Part shown: in pieces, positions 30,477 through 38,582 of the stretch
Position numbering within the stretch: the first letter of the stretch is position 1
How the letters are laid out: the number at the start of each line of letters is the position of its first letter
NCBI RefSeq assembly: GCF_003710815.1
Contig: NZ_RHHP01000001.1
Coordinates: 372,001 to 436,000 of the forward strand
Direction of reading: 5' to 3'
DNA length: 64,000 nt
Origin: Brevibacillus centrosporus
GTDB lineage: Bacteria; Bacillota; Bacilli; Brevibacillales; Brevibacillaceae
The notes under the pieces: generated by a model
Told to the model about the DNA's origin: nothing
Database searches by the model: none
What the model saw: the letters and a program-made list of their open reading frames with translations, nothing else
Position numbers and translations under genes: made by a program

Positions 30477-32351
30477 CTAAAAGGGCAATCCCATTCCCTT
30501 TTTCTTTCTTTGCTTGCGCGCTTCTTTTCTTTGCCGTGCCTCGATATCTTGTGGTGTCTCCCGCGTCCCCCAGGTCGACTTCCAAAAGGTCACCCATGCG
30601 ACTGGCATCTGCCACAGCAATACAAATTCATAGAAGATGCAAAAGACCAACCCGAATACCCACAGCTTGCTTCGGCGATACAGCAGGTGCGCCAGACTCA
30701 TCAGCAAAGCCATGAGAAACAGCCCCATGAGAAACGTTCCGGGAAATACGCGATGTACGATCGGCACGTAGACGAGGTTGTACAAGACAATGACCGGTGC
30801 GGCAATCGGCACGATCAGACCAATATAGAAGAACAAGGCCATAAAGGGCTCCTTCTTCCAAATAAACATACTCGCGCGCAGGGATTCCCGCAGCCAGGAC
30901 CGCTTCCAGCGCATTTGCTGCTTTAAAAACACGCTCATGTCAGAAGGAACAATCGTCGAACAAATCGCTGCATCCTGGTACGAGGTCCGATGGGTCTTTA
31001 ATATAAAATTGGTCATACTGCGGTCATCCCCGAAAGTGGCTGGCTGCCCGAGAAACTTTTGTGTAAGCCATGCCTCGGAATGCTGCATCACCAAATCCTT
31101 TCGATAGCACGAAAGCGGACCAGACAAGCAGGTTACACTGTCAAACCACGCTTCTGCTGCCTTCATAATGCGAAAGGCTATGTAGTAACGCACAGTTTGC
31201 AGCTTGGTGATGGCATTCGTGAATTTGTTCTCCACGTCTGTGCGGCCAGCCACCCCTCCCATTTTCGGATCCTGAAAAGGCTGTACCAGATGACGAATGG
31301 CAGTTGGCTCCAAGAAACTATCTGAATCAACGAACACGACTAAATCATGCTTCGCCATTTCCACTCCTTTGACGAGAGCTACCCGCTTCCCGCCATTTTC
31401 AGGGAGCACAAACATGCGCACACGTTCTTTGGTCATAAAGCGCTCTGCCTCACTATGGATCAGCGAAATGACCTTTTCGATCTGCTCGACGGATCGATCC
31501 GTGGAACGGTCATCGACTACGATCACTTCCACTTTGTCGATGGGATAGTTCTGATTTACACAGCTTAATATCGTACGATGAATCCACTGCTCTTCATTAA
31601 AACATGGAATGATAATGGATACGCCTGGCGTAAAGTCGTGATTAACAGGGACATCCCGATATAAGGCGCCGAAAAAATAGCGCGTCAGCAAAAAGGCCGC
31701 AGCAATCAAGCTATACAAATACAGCAAAATATTGTACTTAAAATAAATAATGCTCTCTGCTCTCATCAGCATGATAAAGAGTGACGCTACCAGCAGCAAC
31801 GCACTCGAGGTATAAATGGCATAGCCCCAGCGCTTTTTTTGAAAGTATTCGGTAAGCGGCTTGGCAAACTCAAAAGCCACCAGCCACTTTACTTGACCGT
31901 CTTCTTCGTCGGAAAAAGCGCGGACGACTCTTCCATCCATCTGTACGGATGATTCAAATCCTTCCGGCATCGTACCAGGAGGAATGCTGCAGTGAATACT
32001 CACCACTTGTCCCAAGCGAAGCCGCTCCTCTGAAGCGGGACCAAATTCCACGAGTATCCCCGTGGAAGAAATATCAATGGCTTTGCCTTTGATCGCATCC
32101 TTTTTTTGACTGCGGCGCGTGTAGACCAACACAGGAAAGTTTGCCACGTATCGCAAGCTGAGAAGACGCAGCTTGTCCAAGTATTCAGGATCTGCTTCGT
32201 TCACACTGGCTGCCGTGCTTTCTTTGACTCCTCTTCGGTCCGATATACTTCGTATTTTTTCCGGGTCAGGAACATTGGATAGAAGTCTTCGGTCCGAACG
32301 TGAAACCGTTAAAACCTCTTCCACCTTCTTCTTTTTCTTCTTCCCTATCAC
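30477..32351 (-). CDS. Processive family 2 glycosyltransferase with N-terminal PilZ-like domain
   Basis: A membrane polysaccharide synthase of about 624 residues. A cytoplasmic N-terminal PilZ-like domain (about 60-165) has the DxSxxG motif in IDISSTGILV; its arginine motif is imperfect (R-x4-R). Two TM helices follow, then a GT2 domain with VVDDRSTD, FVDSDSFLEP, FGDDRSMTNFIL and the processive signature QQMRWKRSW, and C-terminal TM helices. The motif string is closest to hyaluronan and NodC/chitin synthases. Start chosen at GTG 32351 (GGAGAGG upstream); TTG 32366 is possible. It follows the UDP-sugar dehydrogenase, its likely substrate supplier. Confidence 0.85.
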   Translation of the reverse strand: MIGKKKKKKVEEVLTVSRSDRRLLSNVPDPEKIRSISDRRGVKESTAASVNEADPEYLDKLRLLSLRYVANFPVLVYTRRSQKKDAIKGKAIDISSTGILVEFGPASEERLRLGQVVSIHCSIPPGTMPEGFESSVQMDGRVVRAFSDEEDGQVKWLVAFEFAKPLTEYFQKKRWGYAIYTSSALLLVASLFIMLMRAESIIYFKYNILLYLYSLIAAAFLLTRYFFGALYRDVPVNHDFTPGVSIIIPCFNEEQWIHRTILSCVNQNYPIDKVEVIVVDDRSTDRSVEQIEKVISLIHSEAERFMTKERVRMFVLPENGGKRVALVKGVEMAKHDLVVFVDSDSFLEPTAIRHLVQPFQDPKMGGVAGRTDVENKFTNAITKLQTVRYYIAFRIMKAAEAWFDSVTCLSGPLSCYRKDLVMQHSEAWLTQKFLGQPATFGDDRSMTNFILKTHRTSYQDAAICSTIVPSDMSVFLKQQMRWKRSWLRESLRASMFIWKKEPFMALFFYIGLIVPIAAPVIVLYNLVYVPIVHRVFPGTFLMGLFLMALLMSLAHLLYRRSKLWVFGLVFCIFYEFVLLWQMPVAWVTFWKSTWGTRETPQDIEARQRKEARKQRKKKGMGLPF

Positions 32352-32372
32352 TGTCGCCCTCTCCAATCCCTC

Positions 32373-33686
32373 TTACAAGCTCCAGTAATGATATCCTCTG
32401 TTCTCGAAAGCGTCTCTGGAATAGATGCCTTTGACATCTATCATCACTTTTTTCTTCTTGCTTCCAAAGATTCGTTCGTAATCCTCGATTTGCAAGTTTT
32501 CGAATATCGTGTGCGGGACAGCTACTACTACGACATCCATATCGCAAAGGGCATCCAGAGCAGACAGCTCAATCCCATATTCTTTGTATGCGAGCGCTGG
32601 ATCGACTAACGGATCGACGACAAGCGTTGCCATCCCGTATTCCTGCAGCTCATCAATAATGTCGGTCACTTTCGTGTTGCGAATGTCTGCACAGTTTTCC
32701 TTATATGCCAATCCTAAAATGCCGATCTTCACATTTTCAAAGTCCAGCTTCAAACGGACGACCGTCTTGATGATCTGCTCCGCAATGTATTTACCCATCC
32801 CGTCGTTGATATGCCTGCCGGCGAGGATGATTTTCGAGCGGTACCCGCTGTCCTCTGCCTTGTAGGTCAAGTAATAGGGATCGATACCGATGCAATGACC
32901 GCCAACCAGCCCAGGTGTGAACTTGAGGAAGTTCCACTTCGTGCCAGCTGCTTCCAAAACTGCCTTGGTGTTGATTCCCATCTGATGAAACAGCATCGCA
33001 AGTTCATTCATAAAGGCGATATTGATATCCCGCTGGGCATTTTCAATGACCTTGGCCGCTTCCGCCACTTTAATGCTCTCCGCACGATACACTCCTGCTT
33101 CTACTGCGAGACTGTAAACTTTTGCAACCGTATCTGTCGTCTCTTCATCGATTCCGGAAACGATTTTCATGATGTTTTCGAAGCGGTGCACCTGATCGCC
33201 CGGATTGATTCGTTCCGGGGAATAGCCTACTTTGAAGTCGCTTCCGCATTTCATACCGGAGATGCTCTCCAGAATAGGGATGCATACTTCTTCCGTCACA
33301 CCTGGATAGACTGTCGATTCAAAAACGACGACAGACCCCTTAGGCATTTGTCTTGCCACGGTACGGGTCGCTTCCTGCACGTAGTACAGATCGGGAATGT
33401 TGCCGCTTTTGATGGGGGTAGGAACAGCGACAATGAAAAACCGTGCATGTGCAAGCTTCGTCTCGTCATACGTAAAGTCAATCGTACTCGCACCCAGACG
33501 CTCGTCCTCTATACTCCCATCGGTACAGATTCCCTGCTCTAAAGCTTGGATCTTCTGCTGATTCACATCAAAGCCGATGACATCCACTTTTTGCGCCAGT
33601 GCTACTGCCACCGGCAATCCCACGTACCCGAGACCCAATACCGCAATTTTCTCTTGGCGGTCTACAATTGCTTCATACAGCTTCAT
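32373..33686 (-). CDS. UDP-N-acetylhexosamine 6-dehydrogenase (TviB/WbpA type)
   Basis: A 437-residue nucleotide-sugar dehydrogenase that oxidises C6 to a uronic acid with two NAD. The Rossmann motif is VLGLGYVGLPVAV, the catalytic Cys is in GLVGGHCIGIDPYY, and VFESTVYPGVTEE, VGYSPERINPGD and AGTKWNFLKF place it with TviB/WbpA, which act on UDP-GlcNAc, rather than with UDP-glucose dehydrogenases. The ATG at 33686 follows AAGGG; an in-frame extension to 33725 lacks signals. It lies between the tandem deacetylase and the synthase. Confidence 0.88.
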   Translation of the reverse strand: MKLYEAIVDRQEKIAVLGLGYVGLPVAVALAQKVDVIGFDVNQQKIQALEQGICTDGSIEDERLGASTIDFTYDETKLAHARFFIVAVPTPIKSGNIPDLYYVQEATRTVARQMPKGSVVVFESTVYPGVTEEVCIPILESISGMKCGSDFKVGYSPERINPGDQVHRFENIMKIVSGIDEETTDTVAKVYSLAVEAGVYRAESIKVAEAAKVIENAQRDINIAFMNELAMLFHQMGINTKAVLEAAGTKWNFLKFTPGLVGGHCIGIDPYYLTYKAEDSGYRSKIILAGRHINDGMGKYIAEQIIKTVVRLKLDFENVKIGILGLAYKENCADIRNTKVTDIIDELQEYGMATLVVDPLVDPALAYKEYGIELSALDALCDMDVVVVAVPHTIFENLQIEDYERIFGSKKKKVMIDVKGIYSRDAFENRGYHYWSL

Positions 33687-33714
33687 CCCGAACCCTTCTT
33701 TCTTGCCTGTTCGA

Positions 33715-35163
33715 TTATGGACCAAACATTTCGCTCATTTTCACGAAGGTGTAGCCTCTGCTTCTCAGCTTATCGATCACGATGGGCAGAGCTTCGATCG
33801 TGTGAATGTCATCTAACAAATGCAGCAATATGACACTTCCGTTTTGCGTTTGCTCCAAAATCGCTCGGACGATCTCATCTGGCGTCGTGGTCTTCAAATA
33901 ATCGGAAGGATCAACGTCAAAATCGGTCACGGTATGATATCCCGTAGCACCGATCACCTGCAGTGTATTTGCATCAAACACCCCGGTTGGGGGACGAAAA
34001 TACATCGTGGGCTTCTCTTGAATAGCTTCCGTAATAATTTGATGAGCTTTGACGATCTCTTGCTGCAGCTGCTCAGGGGAAACTTGTGTAACGACCGGAT
34101 GCGAATAGCTGTGATTCGCTACATCATGTCCGGCTTCCGCGATGGCCCTAGCCAAATTGGGGTTTTTCTCTACTCCGTCCGCCCACAGGAAAAAAGTCGC
34201 CTGCACATGATACTTGTCCAGAATGTCCAGGATTTTTGTTATCGTCTGATCGGTTCCCCAATCGTCAAAGGACAGCGCCACTTGCTTTTTATTCGTCTCT
34301 TGCTTGGTAAATACCCTATATGTGGCGTGGCGATAGTCCGTGTTTACTTTCGCTGCATCAAAGCCAGCAATCTCTTGCAGTGGTTTACGCTCGTCTCCAT
34401 TCTCGATCAGCTTCTGCAACGGAACGAACTGGTACCCGACATCTTCCGCCAATCGAGCGAGGAGAGCAATATTTCCCAGAAGCTGTTTATTTTCTTCCGT
34501 ATCCATCGCAATAATCCCACCGCGATTGATGTACTTGCGTAGGTAATGACTTTTTTGCGACTCCGATTCGGATTGCCAGTTGTGCAGGAAAAGACTGTAT
34601 GAGATCACGGCACTCTGCCCGTTTTCCGAGGCTGCCAATCGGATGTCATCCGTAAACTCTCCCGATTTGGTCCGGACATAGCGTGTTGTGATTCCCAGCT
34701 TTTTTTGAATAACCTCTTTGCCAAGCTTGATTTCAGAATCGATCTCCTCATAGGGAAGCTTGGTCAGATCCAGCTGATTTAATGTGTTGTTTTCGATTTC
34801 ATGGCCACGTGAAGCGATCTCTCTCGCCAGCTCGGGTTCTTCCGCCACTCTCATCCCTGGCAAAAAGAAGGTCGCCTTCAGATGATACTTTTCCAATTCA
34901 TCCAGAAGCTGCTTCATCGTTGCACTGTCCGCCATGCCATTGAAAGTCAGCGAGAGTTCTCTCTGGGTTGTATACACATAAGGGATGGCTTTACTCTCTT
35001 CACCAGTGAACCGAATCGCCTTTTGTGCAACTCTGGCTTTTGGAGCGTTATACCCAATCGTTTGTGCATCTGACGTACAGCCTGCCGGGATCACCGACAA
35101 ACACATCGTCCATACGACCCAGAGCAAGAGCTTTCTCCTGATTTTCCCGGTTCGTTCTATCAT
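33715..35163 (-). CDS. Lipoprotein with two NodB-type deacetylase domains, the first degenerate
   Basis: A 482-residue lipoprotein; the signal peptide ends in the lipobox IPAGC at about residue 29. The C-terminal domain (about 290-480) is a CE4 polysaccharide deacetylase with SFDDWGTD, the metal motif HSYSH and RPPTG. The N-terminal domain (about 65-260) has the same fold pattern, but its active-site motifs are LTFNGMAD and HEIENNT, so metal and catalytic residues are missing. It is the first gene of the operon, with GAGGGG before the ATG. It probably deacetylates the exported polymer outside the membrane. Confidence 0.85.
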   Translation of the reverse strand: MIERTGKIRRKLLLWVVWTMCLSVIPAGCTSDAQTIGYNAPKARVAQKAIRFTGEESKAIPYVYTTQRELSLTFNGMADSATMKQLLDELEKYHLKATFFLPGMRVAEEPELAREIASRGHEIENNTLNQLDLTKLPYEEIDSEIKLGKEVIQKKLGITTRYVRTKSGEFTDDIRLAASENGQSAVISYSLFLHNWQSESESQKSHYLRKYINRGGIIAMDTEENKQLLGNIALLARLAEDVGYQFVPLQKLIENGDERKPLQEIAGFDAAKVNTDYRHATYRVFTKQETNKKQVALSFDDWGTDQTITKILDILDKYHVQATFFLWADGVEKNPNLARAIAEAGHDVANHSYSHPVVTQVSPEQLQQEIVKAHQIITEAIQEKPTMYFRPPTGVFDANTLQVIGATGYHTVTDFDVDPSDYLKTTTPDEIVRAILEQTQNGSVILLHLLDDIHTIEALPIVIDKLRSRGYTFVKMSEMFGP

Positions 35164-35461
35164 TTTTTTCCCCTCTTCGAAACCGTTATCCGATCATTTC
35201 CGAACTTACCTTCCCCATACTACTCGCTGTTGCATGTGTTGTACTACTGACAAATCCATACAAGCCTGCTGCTGCCGAGATCCCTTATCTATTTGCAAAT
35301 ATTGTATAGGAGAAAACACCTACATGTACAGACTTGTTTCGACAAATTTTTCTAGAAAACGCAATTATATTAGGTCTTTAGTACCGATAATTAAATATTT
35401 TTCGACATTATCTTCCAATAAAAAAGGCGAGAACCCAAACCGGACTCTTCGCCTCTTTTTC
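35164..35461 (-). other. Upstream region of the exopolysaccharide operon
   Basis: About 300 AT-rich bases with no convincing gene. On the minus strand TATACAAT (near 35303-35310) is a -10-like box, but no good -35 sits at the right distance. The part near 35421-35458 folds into a GGCGA/TCGCC stem followed by TTTTTT, a likely terminator of the DUF1904 gene. Confidence 0.4.
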
Positions 35462-35791
35462 CTACCGAATAGATTTTGTCTGCAGCGGCATGCCTTCTTT
35501 ATAATAGAGAGAAGGAGACAACAGCATAAAAAAGATATGGGTATTCTCAAAGCCATGTGGCCTGAGAACGTCATGGATCATTCTGGCGATCGCATCATGT
35601 TTTTTCTGTTCCCGCTCAAACATAAGAATTTCTACCGAAAGCGGACTGTTCGTAATTTGCTCCACCTGAAGCAACTCGATTTTTACTTTTTCCTTCGCGA
35701 TTTCTGCAATGCGGGCAAACTCCTCGACAATCTCAGGAGAAACCCCTTGCAGCCACTCCTTTTCAAACCCTTTAAATCGAAGAAACGGCAA
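35462..35791 (-). CDS. DUF1904 family protein
   Basis: A 109-residue protein of the DUF1904 family, related to tautomerase-like small proteins in Bacillales. The start is TTG at 35791 (AAGGA upstream) giving LPFLRFKGFEKEWLQGVS; the frame is open further but without a ribosome binding site. Motifs typical of the family include KEKVKIELLQVEQITN and HIFFMLLSPSLYYKEGMPL. The function is unknown. The gene stands alone, separated from the exopolysaccharide operon by a hairpin. Confidence 0.85.
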   Translation of the reverse strand: MPFLRFKGFEKEWLQGVSPEIVEEFARIAEIAKEKVKIELLQVEQITNSPLSVEILMFEREQKKHDAIARMIHDVLRPHGFENTHIFFMLLSPSLYYKEGMPLQTKSIR

Positions 35792-35920
35792 GACAATTCC
35801 TTCTTTCCCTGAACATGATCGCAAGCATGTCCATAAAATAATTTCTATAGTAATTATAAACATCATTCTCTTTACGGATCAAATAAAAATCTGTGAATAC
35901 AGCCAACCGGGCACTAAGGA

Positions 35921-36005
35921 GGGCTATATCAGAGAATCGGATCCGACGTCAAATGGTGTGGTGGACGTACCACAAAGACGGGAGTGATTCAGCCAGATAT
36001 AGCCC
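35921..36005. repeat. 85-bp imperfect palindrome with nested stems
   Basis: Perfect 10-bp arms GGGCTATATC (35921-35930) and GATATAGCCC (35996-36005) enclose further nested pairs: GAATC/GATTC (35934-35938 with 35986-35990), CGTC/GACG (35947-35950 with 35977-35980) and TGTGGT/ACCACA (35957-35962 with 35969-35974) with loop GGACGT. No T-run follows on either strand, so it is not a standard terminator. It lies in a roughly 300-base gene-free gap (35792-36090). It could be a structured RNA, an upstream regulatory element of the DUF1904 gene, or a mobile-element remnant. Confidence 0.6.
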
Positions 36006-36090
36006 AAGGATTACTGTTAGTATAACCCGAGAATTAATACTTAATCAATTAAAAAGTTTCGTAAAATTCCAATCTTTTCAAGCCATTTCC

Positions 36091-36249
36091 TCACTCTTTT
36101 AGAGACGCTTTGACCAGCGCCATCGTCGTCATTACCATCCCTGAGATAAAAAAGGATAGCGTCCAAGCAAGGCTCAGCCATACAAACGAAAGCAGTGTGG
36201 ATGAAATCGTAATCAGTAACCAGTTGTATGCCTCTACGTATTTCCCCAT
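36091..36249 (-). CDS. Small membrane protein downstream of spoIIP (52 aa)
   Basis: An ATG frame of 52 codons with AAGGG about eleven bases upstream. Nearly the whole protein after residue 8 is hydrophobic (WLLITISSTLLSFVWLSLAW, then a second hydrophobic stretch FFISGMVMTTMALV), suggesting two TM segments. It starts 53 bases after the spoIIP stop on the same strand, so it may be part of the same sporulation transcript. No family is recognised. Confidence 0.6.
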   Translation of the reverse strand: MGKYVEAYNWLLITISSTLLSFVWLSLAWTLSFFISGMVMTTMALVKASLKE

Positions 36250-36302
36250 ATGCTAACATCCCTTTTTCATGATTCTCGCATCCTCACAGGATATTCTTTC
36301 GA

Positions 36303-37445
36303 TTAGGCACGCTCTGCCTGCCAGAAATATTCAGCAAATATGTCTGCAAAAGCCTCTACCGTCTGATAGCATTCTTCCAATGTATTTCCCGTACCGCCCA
36401 CTTCGATCAACAAGCTGCCAGAAGATACATGCTGGTTGTACTCTCCGTTTCCTTCATTTTCCCCTTTGTCGTCTACCCCTCGTGTGATGCCAGGGTATTT
36501 CTTGTTTAGCAGCTCTGTCAGCTCATTGGCTATCTTGAGATTTTCCTTGTAGTTCGGATTTCCTTTTCCGATCACAATCATCATCCGCGCATAGGTTTTT
36601 CCTTTGATCGTTGCCGTAGTTCTTTCCCGTGGAGAGTCGTCGCGATGCAGGTCGAAGAAGTAATGCAGCTTCCGGTTCTTTTCTGCTGCAGCCGTAATGG
36701 CCTTCAAAGATTGCGCGTACGAGTACGGGTAGCTTTTGTTTTGGTCAAGCAGCTCCTGATAAATGTCTCTGTCCAGAAACTCTGCTTTAATTCCGCGATC
36801 ATTCAGAAGCTCGGCCAAACGCTTGCTTACTAATGAAATGTTTTCCGTCTTATGGTCTACCGAAAGAGTGCCTGGAAGTGGACTCGTCACGTTCAGCCAT
36901 GACTCACGGTTGTGCGTGTTATATACGAGGACCTCCCTTACCTGTTCCTTGGTTTCTTTCGTCGATGCTGCTTGCTCTTTGTGATCCGTCGGTGCCGTAT
37001 TCTCAGGCTGCTTCGGTACAGCTGGGGGGACAGAAGCTGCGACGCTTTGCACAGGTGCCGCTGATTCCATTCTCAGTGCGAGGTCGTGGTCGTCCCATTC
37101 CTTTTTTTGTGCTTCCTGTTCATAGGCGAGTATTCCGGGCAGCTCTTTGCCAAAGAGGCTCAGAGGGTCCCCCGGCATCAAACCCGTCACGGACTGAATC
37201 AAACGGTCGGTAAGCGGCGGCTTTGGCTGCTTGCTGCTGGCTTGTACGGTATGTGTCAAATACGGAATCACGGTCCCCATGCCTTCTAGAAGCACATCGC
37301 CAGATAGCTTCGATGCCACGAGCTGAAGCACCGGTACTTGAGCGGTTTTCGGAAAAAGGTTATAAGAAAGCAACCCTGTCAAATTAAACAACAGGGCCGT
37401 AATCAGTGCAAGGATGACAAACAGACGGTGCAGATGCCCAACCAT
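36303..37445 (-). CDS. spoIIP: Stage II sporulation protein P
   Basis: SpoIIP is a mother-cell membrane amidase/endopeptidase that, with SpoIID and SpoIIM, strips septal peptidoglycan during engulfment. It has 380 residues. An N-terminal TM anchor (about 8-30) is followed by a linker rich in Pro/Ala and the catalytic amidase-3-like domain (about 195-375). That domain has VLVYNTHNRESWL, FFDLHRDD and SGSLLIEVGG, holding the likely zinc ligands His, His and Glu. GGGGGAG precedes the ATG. In most Bacillus genomes spoIIP follows gpr; gpr is not here. Confidence 0.95.
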   Translation of the reverse strand: MVGHLHRLFVILALITALLFNLTGLLSYNLFPKTAQVPVLQLVASKLSGDVLLEGMGTVIPYLTHTVQASSKQPKPPLTDRLIQSVTGLMPGDPLSLFGKELPGILAYEQEAQKKEWDDHDLALRMESAAPVQSVAASVPPAVPKQPENTAPTDHKEQAASTKETKEQVREVLVYNTHNRESWLNVTSPLPGTLSVDHKTENISLVSKRLAELLNDRGIKAEFLDRDIYQELLDQNKSYPYSYAQSLKAITAAAEKNRKLHYFFDLHRDDSPRERTTATIKGKTYARMMIVIGKGNPNYKENLKIANELTELLNKKYPGITRGVDDKGENEGNGEYNQHVSSGSLLIEVGGTGNTLEECYQTVEAFADIFAEYFWQAERA

Positions 37446-37617
37446 CTTTGCTCCCCCTTCTTGCGGATAAGCCGTCTCTCCCTAAGGTATGCTGCAAATG
37501 TACGAGCTAGCACCCGGGTATGCTTGTGTCACAGGTTTATGCGTTCTGCACCGGTGAGATAATGAAGGCATGAATAACACGGCTTGATTTCTTTCAAGCT
37601 CAAAATGCGGAGGTCCC

Positions 37618-38565
37618 ATGAAAATTGAACCCATCACTCCTTTTGAACCAATCCTTACCGAATCCCTTCCGACTGGGGACAACTGGGTCGCACAAATCAA
37701 GTGGGACGGAGTGCGCATGCTGACTTATTTCGACGGAAAAGAAGTACGTCTCGTCAACCGAAAATTGAACGATCGCACGCTGCAATACCCGGAATTTCTG
37801 GATCTGTCCCGCTATTGTGATGCAACATCGGTCATCCTTGACGGGGAAATCATTGCTTTTGACAGCAACAAGCCCTCTTTTCACGAGATTATGAAACGGG
37901 ACCGTATACGTAAGAAGCAAAGCATCCCCCTCGCCGTGAATCAAACCCCTGTGACCTATATGTTCTTCGACGTCCTCTTTCTCAACGGCAGCTGGGTGAC
38001 AGAAAAGCCGCTGCGCGAAAGACAAGAGCTCCTGGAGCAGATCATTACGCCCCTTTCGAATGTGCAGGTTGTCCAAAATTTTCAAGATGCTTATGGATTG
38101 TATGAAGTGATGAAGCAGCATCAGATGGAAGGCATCGTATGTAAAGATCTAAGCAGTTCCTATCTTATGAAAGGGAAGGATAAGCGCTGGCAAAAAAAGA
38201 AGATCTTCCATGATCTTCTGGCAGTCGTAGGCGGCGTAACACTTCGGCATGGCATCGTAAATGCTGTACTCCTCGGGCTCTATGATGAATCGGGAAACTT
38301 CATCTATATCGGCCATGCTGGAGGGGGAAAATTAACGAACCAAGATTGGCGAGCTTTGACGGAAACCATAAAACCACTCGTAACTACCAATAGGCCATTT
38401 CATAATCAACCAGAACGGGGAAAGGATGCGATATGGATCAAGCCAAAGCTCGTCATGAAAGTTCAGTTTATGGAGTGGACCACTGGGCTCACTATGCGGC
38501 ACCCTACGATTCAAGCGATTGTGAATGCATCATTGCTTGATTGCACGTTTTCTCAAAATGGATGA
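37618..38565 (+). CDS. Stand-alone ATP-dependent DNA ligase (LigD ligase-domain type)
   Basis: A 315-residue ligase comparable to the ligase module of LigD. The AMP-accepting lysine lies in motif I, QIKWDGVRML (about 24-33); LDGEIIAFD (motif III) and EGIVCKDLSSSYL (motif IV region) are present. The C-terminal OB-fold is shorter but recognisable (VVGGVTLRHGIVNAVLLGLY). No polymerase or phosphoesterase domain is fused; a polymerase domain is encoded at 44986-45888. GGAGG precedes the ATG. Its likely role is nick sealing in Ku-dependent end joining. Confidence 0.92.
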   Translation: MKIEPITPFEPILTESLPTGDNWVAQIKWDGVRMLTYFDGKEVRLVNRKLNDRTLQYPEFLDLSRYCDATSVILDGEIIAFDSNKPSFHEIMKRDRIRKKQSIPLAVNQTPVTYMFFDVLFLNGSWVTEKPLRERQELLEQIITPLSNVQVVQNFQDAYGLYEVMKQHQMEGIVCKDLSSSYLMKGKDKRWQKKKIFHDLLAVVGGVTLRHGIVNAVLLGLYDESGNFIYIGHAGGGKLTNQDWRALTETIKPLVTTNRPFHNQPERGKDAIWIKPKLVMKVQFMEWTTGLTMRHPTIQAIVNASLLDCTFSQNG

Positions 38566-38582
38566 TTCGGCAAAACCAAGCT

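Noticed and set aside
35893..36102. A plus-strand frame of 69 codons across the 85-bp palindrome
   Set aside because: No proper ribosome binding site for its start, and the base-paired structure explains the region better.
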